The notes beneath the pieces were generated by a model. The model saw nothing but the letters and a program-made list of their open reading frames with translations. It was not told the origin of the DNA and searched no databases. Positions 1 through 6,955 of a DNA stretch of 7,987 bases are shown here, piece after piece (position 1 is the first letter of the stretch; each line of letters opens with the position of its first letter). Location of the stretch: contig CAMPAT010000025.1 in NCBI GenBank assembly GCA_946633275.1, positions 1 through 7,987 on the forward strand. The letters are read 5' to 3'. Origin of the DNA: an uncultured Clostridia bacterium. Lineage in GTDB: Bacteria > Bacillota > Clostridia > Oscillospirales > Acutalibacteraceae. Position numbers and translations under genes: made by a program.

Positions 1-23
1 AGTAATTTTTTGCGATTATTCAT
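1..23 (-). CDS. Start of a downstream gene, truncated by the window edge
   Basis: The reverse strand has an ATG at 23-21 followed by an open frame reading MNNRKKLL before the sequence ends. The start is supported by a strong ribosome binding site, GGAGGG, at 36-31, seven bases before the ATG. The gene begins only 13 bases after the stop codon of the giant Ig/FIVAR protein and no terminator lies between them, so the two are probably co-transcribed. The short, basic N-terminus (N-N-R-K-K followed by leucines) would suit the n-region of a signal peptide, so the product may also be exported, but eight residues cannot establish that. The function cannot be assigned. It could encode another surface protein or a partner that anchors the large upstream protein. 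Confidence 0.7.
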
Positions 24-36
24 ATCTTTTCCCTCC

Positions 37-3000
37 TTATCGTGATACCGTTACGGTAATCGTCTTAGTGACGGTTGTACCGTCTGTGTTGGTTATTGTA
101 CATGTAATTACCTGGGTGTTTGAAGTGCGGGCAATACCCTTGCCTCGCGACGTGAGGTCAACAATGCCCGTATCGCTTACAGTCATATATGTCGAGTTAT
201 CTATCGACCACTCAACGCTCTGCGGCTCAGTTGCGTCCGCAGGCACAAGATTATATCCGAGCTGAATTCCGTGGAAGTCAGTATAACGAAGCGCGTAGCC
301 CGTCTGGATAATTGAGTCGCCCTCAACCTCGTTTCCGTCTGCGGTGAACGTAAAGTCAGTTACGTTCACAATCACATCAACAAGGTGAATGGTATAACTC
401 TCTTCAGTCTCGCGGTCGTATTCGTCAACAGCGGTGAATTTAACGGTAAGGCTCGCCGCGTCGGCAGTCTTCGTTACGTTAAACGTGTTGCCGTTTCTCG
501 TAACGGTTGCGCCCGTTACGTCCTCAAGAGCGAATGCGTACGATTTAATCATCGCGTCATCATTAACCGAGGCGTTGATAACTGCCGTGCCTTCAGGAAG
601 CTCGTAATATCCGCCGTCCTCAGCCTCTTCGCCGTTTACGGTTACTGACGGCTGAGCAGGAATGAAGGCGTTTTCTTCATCCTCAAGCATTGTGAGCGCT
701 GTAGTAAGATTCTCACAAGCCTCGTCAATTTCCTCCTGAGAAGCATACGGATTTTCGTACACTTCAAGAGCCTCGTCGTAAGTCTGTTTGAATGCATTTC
801 CGACTTCAGGCTTATAATCCATATAATCAATCTGCTCCGCCTCGGCAAGCGCTTCTTCAAGTGCGCTTGTGTCCCAGGTTGTGTAAGCAGTAATTGTGCC
901 GGAATATCCTCCGTCGTGCGAAACGGCAGTAATCGTACATTGACCCTGCGAAATAAATCTTACAAGACCGTTCTCGTTAACCGTCGCAACCTCTTCATTA
1001 TCAGAAGTGTAGGTACAATCCGTGAGGTACGACGTTTCTGCATAGCCCGTTTCAATTCCGAGGTCTGCTGCCGTAAGCTTAATGCTCTTCGTCTTGCCTA
1101 CAGCGCCGTAAACAATGTCGTTCGGGAATTCAAGTTTGGTAACAGGCTTTCTAACAAACGATACGTTAACGCTCGTCGTGAAGGACTCGCCTGTATACGC
1201 AGTTACCGTAACGGAAATTACCGCTGCCTTCGCGCCGGAGATTGTGTTCTTCACAAGTCCGTTATCGTCAACAGTAATTGCCGTATTTGAAGAGCTCCAT
1301 TGTACGTTCTTATAAATCGCGTCTGCCGGCTCAACGTTAAGTCCGAGCTGAATCGACGTATTCGTAAGCGTATTTGCAGTCTTGCGGACATATCCGTCAT
1401 TCGGAACTGAAACGCCCTCCTGTCCTTCAGGAACGGTGATATTAATTTCAGTCGGCGCGATATATTTCACAAGTCCGTTATACGCCGCGTTAAGAGTATC
1501 GAGATAAGAGTTAACCTCAGACTGAGTAGCCTTGCCCTCGTTAATAACAGCGCGGCTCTCCGCAACTGCTGCGCCGAGAACGCCGAGGCTCTCTTCTGTA
1601 TAAATCATCTCGTCGTCGACGCTGTCAATAAGCGCCTCATACTCGTTAACTTTATCTGCAAGCGGCTGGAAGTTCGTAAGAACAGAAACGGAAACTGTCT
1701 TAGCATATCCGCCGTCAACCGTCTTAGCCGTAATTGTACACTCGCCCTTGTCGATAAAGTCAATTACGCCGCCGCTTACCGTAGCTACGCTCTCGTCAGA
1801 CGAGGACCATTCGATTGTGCCGACGTCGGGAGTACCGTTTGTCGAATATGCAGTCGCTGTGACTGTATAATTATCGTCAGTCGCATACTTCGTGAGTGAA
1901 GTGTCTGAAATGTTAATTCCGTTCGTTACCTTATCCGCCATAACGACATTTATCGTACGGCTGTACGTTCTGCCGTAGTCGTCGGTTGCGGTCGCGGTAA
2001 CCTTCGCAACGCCCGCCGCGCTTCTCTCAGTAGGAGTAAGCTTAATCTGCGCGCCGGAAATTTCGCTCTTCATATTTGAAGTGCTGTTAACCGTCCAGCG
2101 AAGCGTCTTATAAAACGCGTTGCTCGGGCTTACGCCTGCGTTAAGGTAAACGTAGTTATTATAGTTATAATCTGCGTGACCGTTTGAAAGGTTAATCGAC
2201 AGCGCGTCGCTCGTTCCGACCTGACCGCTTGATACCTGAGAAGCAGAGCTGAAGGTCGGGTCCTTCCAGTCATTATATGCGATATTAATCTTCTGTACCT
2301 GGATATACTCATTATTTGCGAGAGCGTTTGCTGCGCTTTCAAGCGCGTCAGCATATGAATCAATCTCGTCCTGAGTAAGAGTCATATCCGTAAGCGCATT
2401 CTCAGCGTCATCATACGCACGCTTGAACGCCTGACCCACCTCATAATTGTAATCCTGGTAGTTAACGTCCTTATATTGCTCAAGAAGCTCATTCAGTCGG
2501 CTTCTGTCGCCTTCTGTAGAAACAACACACTCTGCCGACCATCCGCCGTCGTAAGAAATTGCTCTTACCTTGGTTGAGCCTGCGCTGACGAAGGTAACTA
2601 CGCCGTTCTGGTCGATAGTTGCAATTTCGTCGTTATCGCTCTCCCAGTAGTAATCCTGGATGGACGCCTTGCCGATATGAGCGGCTGTTGTGCCGACAGG
2701 CTGTACAGTAGCCGCAAGCGGATACGTTGTGCCTATTGCGCCATTAATATTGTAAGTCGAAAGCTCCATACCCGTAACCGGGAAGTACGCAAACGATACC
2801 CATACGTCGTCGGTAAACGACCTTCCGAAATGGTCGGTTACCGTACAGGTAATCTTGCCGTAGCAGGAGCTGTTTGCAGTCGGCGAAGCCTCGCCCTCGT
2901 TAGTTACGGAAATTTCCGGTGTGGACGACACCCACTCAACGTACTGATACGACGCGTTGTTAGGATAAAGTCTTACGTTAAGGTCGAGCTTCGCGTTCTT

Positions 3001-6000
3001 ATAGCTGATACCTTCGGAGAGCACGCTGAGGTCAAACTGATAGAAGTTTGAAGTAGCCTCGCCGTCGAGGTAAAGCTCAATGCCCTGAAGGTCGGTATAT
3101 TTCTTAAGTCCGTTGTATGCCGACTCGAGAGTAGCGTACATCGCGTCTACATCTTTCTGCGAATAGCCCTGGTGCTTGTCAATCATAGCCTGCGCAGAAT
3201 CAAGCGCCGCCGTATAAACCTCCCAGGTATCGGGGTAATAAGATACTCTGTTGAGGTTAAGGTCGCGGTACTGCTGAATAAGATTTGTAAGTCCGTCGTA
3301 GTTCGTAACTACGTTAACGTTACACGTTGCAGTAAATCCGCCGTCGTACGAGGTCGCGGTAATCTGACAGTCGCCGCCGCAGACAAATGTTACGACGCCG
3401 TTCTCGTCAACAGTCGCAATCTCCGGGTCTGACGTTTCCCACTTTACCTTAGTAGCCGAAGCGCCGCCTACGCCTAAGGTTCCGCTCGGCTGTACAGTTG
3501 CGGTAATAGTCTGAGTTTCGCCGACTTTTCCGCCCGTGATAGTAGTAGTATCAAGCTCAATGCCCGTCGCCTTCGTCCTTGCGAACGAAACGTAAATATC
3601 GTCAGTAATAATTCTGCCGCTGTAATCCTCCATAGTGCAGGTAATTACTGCCGCGCACGCGTTGTTTGAAGTAGGACGGCAAACGCCGCCGCGGTCTACG
3701 GCAATTGCGCTGTCAGACGACGTCCACGTAACGTCGCTGTACATAGCGCCCTTGGGCGAAGTAACATAGTCAAGGTCAACGCTGTAATTCTTATAGCTAC
3801 TCGTTGCGCCTACGTCAACAGTAATATGGTCGCCGACATTTTTACCCTTTGAGTCAACGATGGTGACCTCATTGACTCCGACAAATCCGCCGAGCTTGAA
3901 GAAGGCTGAAAGCAGGTTCTTTCTCGCTGTGTCGACAGTATCCTGAGCCGCCATTTCCTCGTCATAATATACTGAATATGCGAGGTCGAGCTTCTTCATA
4001 TAATCCTGATAAAGCTTCTTATTATCCTTCGTTCTGATAATTACGGTATCTTCGCAAAGCTCCATAACCTGCTTAAGTCCCGATTTATCAGGACGGACTC
4101 TTACCGTCGCAGTTCCGACAATGCCGCCGTCTGCAGATACGCAGTAAAGAGTTGCCTCGCCAACGTCACGGCCGACAAGGTCTGCGTCGCGGTTATCGTT
4201 CGTCTGAGTCTGAACGGTGAAGACGCTCTCATCCGACGAATACCAGTTACACTTATAGCAGGCGTAGCCTGTAGAAGTCCAGCTTCCGTCAAAGCTTACG
4301 GTATGAGTCGCCTCGCCCGTTCCTCCGTTAGTAAGAATTATCGGATTTTCGTTAACAACGTTACCCGTAACGTAATTCTTAGTAACGCAGACTGTGATAA
4401 CGTTCGATTTAATCTTTCCGTCGCTTGAAACAGCGTATACGTTAAAGGTATCTGCAACCTCGTGTCCCACTTTCTGAGTAACAGATACTGTATGCGTATC
4501 ATCTCCGACAGAAGTATTGTAGTATCCGTTATCAACAACCCACGTTAAATTCTGGTTTGTCGCGTTTGCAGGATAAACTGTTGCGGCAAGCTTTGCGCCG
4601 TTGCCGTTATACGCCTCGGCAACATTTTTCTTAATAGTTACGTACTGATAGTTCTCGCCGTTAATCGTTACGGTATTATTACGGTTAACATCGCCGTTTG
4701 AGGTTCCGCCCGTAACTGTAATATGTATATTTTCAACAGGAATTCCCGTGCGTATTTCTTTCTCCGCGATGAAGCTTGAAATCTCATAGAAGCTGCCGCT
4801 TGAAAGCTGATAACCGGTATACGCCTTCATAGCGATTGTACAGTAACCGCCGCTGAGAGTTGTATAATGACCTTTCGAGTCAATCTGACCTACGCCGTTA
4901 CTTACAGGAGCGTCGTCGGACGCCCAGGTATATACAGGATTTCCGTCCTCGTCCTCACCCGTCTTAATTCCCCAGAGGGTATAGAGGTTTTCAGCGTTTG
5001 CAACACGGCTCGGATAAAGCGAATATGAGTAGTCCGCGCTGGAATCTATCTCGACGGTATCATCGCCGATAATATCCACGTGCGAAATATACCGCCCCGT
5101 CTTACCCGTGACGGTCACCGTCACCGTTTTCGATACGCCCGATTTTGCCGTCGCGGTAATCTCCGCAGTCGCCGACGAAAGCTGACCGAGAGCGCCGTTT
5201 GCGTCAAGACCCTTAATAACACCCGTCGACGGGTCTACGCTCGCAACCTCCGGCTTTGACGAAGTCCATACCATACCCGTAAGGTCGCCCGCCTCGGGCT
5301 GAACGTCAATAATGCCGAGCTGGATTTCGCTGCCCTCGCGTACAGTCGTAACGCCGTCAATGTTGAAGTTCTCAACAGGCTGAGCCTCAACAACGTTAAA
5401 CGTAATTGAGTCGTTATAAACCATCTGGAGAATGATATTTGCGATAATTTCAACTGCTGTTGCAGTAAGCTGAACAGGGTCGGCTGTGTCCTGCGCAATA
5501 TCCTTAACTGCAAACGCAGCGTCGAGAATACCTGCAAGCACGTTACGGTTGATGTCAACGCCCATATACTTGATGAGCGCGTCGGCTACCTTGGTAGTGT
5601 CAAGTGTGCCCGTATTATCGAGCGCGTAAACGTAGTTAACAAGCTTGAGGATTGCTTCGATAACCTCTTCCGAGTCGGGAGACACAACAATCGTCACGGT
5701 TCCCGTGTTTTTAAACGTAACGAGACCGCTGTCGTTAACTGTTGCAATTACCTTGCCCTGAGAGAAAATTGACGAAGCTTTAACTGAATATACAACGCCG
5801 AAACGAAGTCTCTGCGGCGTCGTGATAGCGTAAAGCTGCACCTCGCCGCCCTTCGGCTGGGTAGTATTAATTTGGGATTTATTGACGATATGTGTTCCGT
5901 TGGGAAGGAAGTTTGAAAGCGGGTCGTCATTCTTAACAACCGTGACGTCAATATTATCCTGCGCAAGAAGCGTACCGTCAGACGCAAAGAGCTGGCAGTA

Positions 6001-6603
6001 AATAGGAGTGTTAACCTTGTCGAGATATTCACGAAGCGAATCAACAAGCTGTCCCTTGTACGATTCAACATAATCTGCAAGACGTGAATCAGAGCCGAGC
6101 GCCGTAACCATAAGGTCAACGATTGCCTCGGTATCCATATTGTCAAGGTCGGTATACTCGTTGAAGAACACCTTTTCAAATACAGTTCCCATCACGCTTC
6201 CGATAAGCGGAATAGGCTTAACCTCGTTATCAATCCACGACTGAACAACGGCGCCCTTCGACGAGTCGAACGCCTTTACCTTACCTGTCTGGTCTGTATC
6301 AACGAGTACGGGGTTTTCGCTGTACCACTTGATATACGAATTATCCGGAGCCGTACAATCGATGAGCTTATATGTATACTGCACGGTTTCACCCTCGGGA
6401 ATTCGCTCAATGTGCTTCTCCTTCGTGTCCTCGTTGTCGTAGGTCGGCACCATAGTTCCGGAGTCCTTGTAGAATATCTGGAGGTCATACACCTGTACAA
6501 CGCCGTCTTCCGCAAAAACGGACATAACGGGAACAAGTCCGCTCACTGCGAGCAGCACGGACAGGAGTACGCTCAGCGCCTTTCTCGTAAACTTAGATTT
6601 CAT
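37..6603 (-). CDS. Giant secreted multidomain protein with Ig-like (Big_2-type) and FIVAR-like repeats; putative adhesin or cell-surface protein
   Basis: A 2188-residue exported protein, probably an extracellular adhesin or structural surface protein. The start is ATG at 6603, because GGGAGG at 6616-6611 sits just upstream; the in-frame TTG at 6618 overlaps that site and is unlikely. Residues 1-31 are a signal peptide (basic KSKFTRK, hydrophobic core, cleavage after VFA). Domains by approximate residue: Ig-like with helical insert 36-223; Ig-like with helical insert 235-405; Ig-like 408-499 and 504-619; then five Ig-Ig-FIVAR units at 621-905, 906-1169, 1170-1432, 1435-1714 and 1715-1974; final Ig-like 1981-2077 and 2078-2188. 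Ig-like calls rest on patterns such as WETSDPEIATVDENGVVTF. FIVAR-like modules are helical with endings such as LESAYNGLKKY. No enzyme domain is visible. No LPxTG, SLH, dockerin or C-terminal membrane helix is seen, so attachment is unexplained. Exact ligand and function are unknown. Confidence 0.93.
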   Translation of the reverse strand: MKSKFTRKALSVLLSVLLAVSGLVPVMSVFAEDGVVQVYDLQIFYKDSGTMVPTYDNEDTKEKHIERIPEGETVQYTYKLIDCTAPDNSYIKWYSENPVLVDTDQTGKVKAFDSSKGAVVQSWIDNEVKPIPLIGSVMGTVFEKVFFNEYTDLDNMDTEAIVDLMVTALGSDSRLADYVESYKGQLVDSLREYLDKVNTPIYCQLFASDGTLLAQDNIDVTVVKNDDPLSNFLPNGTHIVNKSQINTTQPKGGEVQLYAITTPQRLRFGVVYSVKASSIFSQGKVIATVNDSGLVTFKNTGTVTIVVSPDSEEVIEAILKLVNYVYALDNTGTLDTTKVADALIKYMGVDINRNVLAGILDAAFAVKDIAQDTADPVQLTATAVEIIANIILQMVYNDSITFNVVEAQPVENFNIDGVTTVREGSEIQLGIIDVQPEAGDLTGMVWTSSKPEVASVDPSTGVIKGLDANGALGQLSSATAEITATAKSGVSKTVTVTVTGKTGRYISHVDIIGDDTVEIDSSADYSYSLYPSRVANAENLYTLWGIKTGEDEDGNPVYTWASDDAPVSNGVGQIDSKGHYTTLSGGYCTIAMKAYTGYQLSSGSFYEISSFIAEKEIRTGIPVENIHITVTGGTSNGDVNRNNTVTINGENYQYVTIKKNVAEAYNGNGAKLAATVYPANATNQNLTWVVDNGYYNTSVGDDTHTVSVTQKVGHEVADTFNVYAVSSDGKIKSNVITVCVTKNYVTGNVVNENPIILTNGGTGEATHTVSFDGSWTSTGYACYKCNWYSSDESVFTVQTQTNDNRDADLVGRDVGEATLYCVSADGGIVGTATVRVRPDKSGLKQVMELCEDTVIIRTKDNKKLYQDYMKKLDLAYSVYYDEEMAAQDTVDTARKNLLSAFFKLGGFVGVNEVTIVDSKGKNVGDHITVDVGATSSYKNYSVDLDYVTSPKGAMYSDVTWTSSDSAIAVDRGGVCRPTSNNACAAVITCTMEDYSGRIITDDIYVSFARTKATGIELDTTTITGGKVGETQTITATVQPSGTLGVGGASATKVKWETSDPEIATVDENGVVTFVCGGDCQITATSYDGGFTATCNVNVVTNYDGLTNLIQQYRDLNLNRVSYYPDTWEVYTAALDSAQAMIDKHQGYSQKDVDAMYATLESAYNGLKKYTDLQGIELYLDGEATSNFYQFDLSVLSEGISYKNAKLDLNVRLYPNNASYQYVEWVSSTPEISVTNEGEASPTANSSCYGKITCTVTDHFGRSFTDDVWVSFAYFPVTGMELSTYNINGAIGTTYPLAATVQPVGTTAAHIGKASIQDYYWESDNDEIATIDQNGVVTFVSAGSTKVRAISYDGGWSAECVVSTEGDRSRLNELLEQYKDVNYQDYNYEVGQAFKRAYDDAENALTDMTLTQDEIDSYADALESAANALANNEYIQVQKINIAYNDWKDPTFSSASQVSSGQVGTSDALSINLSNGHADYNYNNYVYLNAGVSPSNAFYKTLRWTVNSTSNMKSEISGAQIKLTPTERSAAGVAKVTATATDDYGRTYSRTINVVMADKVTNGINISDTSLTKYATDDNYTVTATAYSTNGTPDVGTIEWSSSDESVATVSGGVIDFIDKGECTITAKTVDGGYAKTVSVSVLTNFQPLADKVNEYEALIDSVDDEMIYTEESLGVLGAAVAESRAVINEGKATQSEVNSYLDTLNAAYNGLVKYIAPTEINITVPEGQEGVSVPNDGYVRKTANTLTNTSIQLGLNVEPADAIYKNVQWSSSNTAITVDDNGLVKNTISGAKAAVISVTVTAYTGESFTTSVNVSFVRKPVTKLEFPNDIVYGAVGKTKSIKLTAADLGIETGYAETSYLTDCTYTSDNEEVATVNENGLVRFISQGQCTITAVSHDGGYSGTITAYTTWDTSALEEALAEAEQIDYMDYKPEVGNAFKQTYDEALEVYENPYASQEEIDEACENLTTALTMLEDEENAFIPAQPSVTVNGEEAEDGGYYELPEGTAVINASVNDDAMIKSYAFALEDVTGATVTRNGNTFNVTKTADAASLTVKFTAVDEYDRETEESYTIHLVDVIVNVTDFTFTADGNEVEGDSIIQTGYALRYTDFHGIQLGYNLVPADATEPQSVEWSIDNSTYMTVSDTGIVDLTSRGKGIARTSNTQVITCTITNTDGTTVTKTITVTVSR
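682..4743 (-). repeat. Five tandem coding repeats, each Ig-like A + Ig-like B + FIVAR-like module
   Basis: The giant gene carries five successive units of about 260-285 codons: 4743-3889 (unit 0, most divergent), 3888-3097, 3096-2308, 2307-1462 and 1461-682. In each unit, Ig-A ends with a strand that in units 1, 2 and 4 reads like VSFARTKATG, VSFAYFPVTG or VSFVRKPVTK. Ig-B has the W-x-S-x-D/N-x-E-x-A-T-[VI] core in most units and always a D-G-G turn near its end (SYDGGF, SYDGGW, TVDGGY, SHDGGY, SADGGI). A helical module of about 65 residues then ends in L-x-x-A and hydrophobics. Module positions for the FIVAR-like parts are 4086-3889, 3300-3097, 2508-2308, 1671-1462 and 870-682. The copies differ clearly at protein level, so these are old duplications. 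Unit edges are by eye and may shift by several codons. Confidence 0.82.
5410..6228 (-). other. N-terminal pair of Ig-like domains each interrupted by a helix-rich insertion
   Basis: Two helix-like stretches interrupt the first two Ig-like domains. The first (about residues 126-198, bases 6228-6010) includes DTEAIVDLMVTALGSDSRL and SLREYLDKV. It is followed by IYCQLFASDGTLL and IDVTVV, which look like the closing strands of the domain. The second (about residues 310-398, bases 5676-5410) includes VIEAILKLVNYVYAL, VADALIKYMG and AVEIIANIILQMVYND. It follows the Ig strand pattern NDSGLVTFKNTGTVTIVVSPDS and precedes the last strand SITFNVVEA. Both inserts fall at a similar place, near the final strands of the fold. 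This reading comes from residue patterns alone, without structure prediction. Confidence 0.5.
6511..6603 (-). other. Signal peptide coding region of the giant Ig/FIVAR protein
   Basis: Residues 1-31 show the three parts of a Sec signal peptide. There is a basic n-region (MKSKFTRK), a leucine/valine-rich core (ALSVLLSVLLAVSGLVPV), and a polar c-region ending V-F-A before E-D-G. The small or aliphatic residues at -3 (V) and -1 (A) fit signal peptidase I. There is no lipobox cysteine, so it is not a lipoprotein signal. Confidence 0.88.
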
Positions 6604-6606
6604 AGT

Positions 6607-6625
6607 ATTACCTCCCAACGGTAAT
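6607..6625 (-). promoter_or_regulatory. Ribosome binding site of the giant gene inside a small inverted repeat
   Basis: In the transcript, ATTACC (6625-6620) and GGTAAT (6612-6607) are perfect complements separated by a seven-base loop, GTTGGGA. The Shine-Dalgarno sequence GGGAGG (6616-6611) spans the loop and the base of the 3' arm, and the ATG follows at 6603. The arrangement decides the start codon. It also places the ribosome binding site in a weak 6-bp hairpin, four of whose pairs are A-U, so any effect on translation would be modest. Confidence 0.55.
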
Positions 6626-6688
6626 TATATATAATAACTTTATCTATAACTATTTTAAAATATTAAATAATTATACCTTATCTATTAT

Positions 6689-6717
6689 ATTATAAAACAT
6701 TTCGCCTTTTCGGTCAA
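6689..6717 (-). promoter_or_regulatory. Near-consensus sigma-A promoter of the giant surface protein gene
   Basis: On the reverse strand, TTGACC (6717-6712) is followed after exactly 17 bases by a perfect TATAAT (6694-6689). This matches the vegetative sigma-A consensus in 11 of 12 positions. Transcription would begin near 6682, leaving an AT-rich leader of about 79 bases before the ATG at 6603. A second TATAAT at 6675-6670 lacks a good -35 box and is less likely. Such a strong core promoter suggests high basal expression or control by repression. Confidence 0.85.
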
Positions 6718-6735
6718 CATCTTGTCATCTTAAAA

Positions 6736-6754
6736 TGTTACAAAATTTTGAACA
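6736..6754. repeat. Inverted repeat upstream of the adhesin promoter, possible operator
   Basis: TGTTaCAAAA and TTTTGAACA form two 9-base arms that are perfect complements once a single extra A at 6740 is ignored. The core CAAAATTTTG is a 10-base perfect palindrome. The centre lies about 63 bases upstream of the predicted transcription start near 6682, a typical position for an activator site. No regulator can be matched to it from sequence alone. Confidence 0.45.
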
Positions 6755-6769
6755 GCCGATTGTGGAATA

Positions 6770-6784
6770 TGCACAATTTGCGCA
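6770..6784. repeat. 15-base near-palindrome TGCACAA-T-TTGCGCA, possible operator
   Basis: The two 7-base arms around a central T match as inverted repeats at six of seven positions (TGCACAA against TGCGCAA). Short near-palindromes of this size are common targets for dimeric XRE-type regulators, and one is encoded immediately to the right. The assignment is speculative. Confidence 0.35.
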
Positions 6785-6790
6785 GTTTAA

Positions 6791-6817
6791 TTTGTACACT
6801 TCGTCCCTTTTTGTACA
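6791..6817. repeat. Direct repeat TTTGTACA, two copies 19 bases apart
   Basis: TTTGTACA occurs at 6791-6798 and again at 6810-6817. Each copy contains the palindrome TGTACA. The 19-base spacing is close to two helical turns, so proteins bound at both would lie on nearly the same face of the DNA. The motif sits between the two divergent genes and could be a paired binding site, but an 8-base repeat in AT-rich DNA can also occur by chance. Confidence 0.35.
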
Positions 6818-6886
6818 TTAGCGAGCTACAACATACAGTCCACCGTCAGTAGAATATTAAATCCAGTTTATATTTTGCGTTTTCTA

Positions 6887-6915
6887 TTGATTTTAGACCT
6901 CGGATGTGTCAAAAT
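6887..6915 (+). promoter_or_regulatory. Weak candidate promoter for the XRE regulator gene
   Basis: TTGATT (6887-6892) and CAAAAT (6910-6915) are separated by 17 bases; each matches the sigma-A consensus at four of six positions. Initiation would be near 6922, giving a leader of about 34 bases. TATATT at 6869-6874 is an alternative -10 box, but it lacks a recognisable -35 element. The true promoter is uncertain. Confidence 0.3.
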
Positions 6916-6955
6916 GAAACCGTAAAACACACCGAAGCACAGAAGAGGTGACGCT

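Larger units (their letters stand above)
6604..6955. other. AT-rich divergent intergenic control region
   Basis: This 352-base stretch separates the starts of the giant minus-strand gene and the plus-strand XRE gene. It has no credible gene of its own. Its left half is very AT-rich and holds the adhesin promoter and leader. The middle contains three repeat motifs that could be operators (6736-6754, 6770-6784, 6791-6817). The right part carries the leader and a weaker candidate promoter of the XRE gene. No terminator or recognised riboswitch was seen. Confidence 0.85.

Noticed and set aside
682..4743. CRISPR-like or recent DNA-level repeats, suggested by recurring CCGCCGTC on the plus strand
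   Set aside because: The recurrences come from the conserved D-G-G codons in divergent protein repeats. There are no equal-length spacers or long identical DNA copies.
6604..6618. In-frame TTG at 6618 as the start of the giant protein, adding MGGNT
   Set aside because: The TTG overlaps the Shine-Dalgarno sequence GGGAGG, which is well placed for the ATG at 6603. The signal peptide also begins naturally at MKSKF.
68..6624. Several 60-145-codon frames on both strands inside the giant gene
   Set aside because: They are overlaps in other frames of a continuous, domain-rich coding region. Their translations are rich in arginine, serine or leucine with no family signature.
6670..6675. Second TATAAT as an independent promoter of the giant gene
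   Set aside because: No acceptable -35 box lies 16-18 bases upstream, whereas the neighbouring TATAAT has TTGACC at exactly 17 bases.
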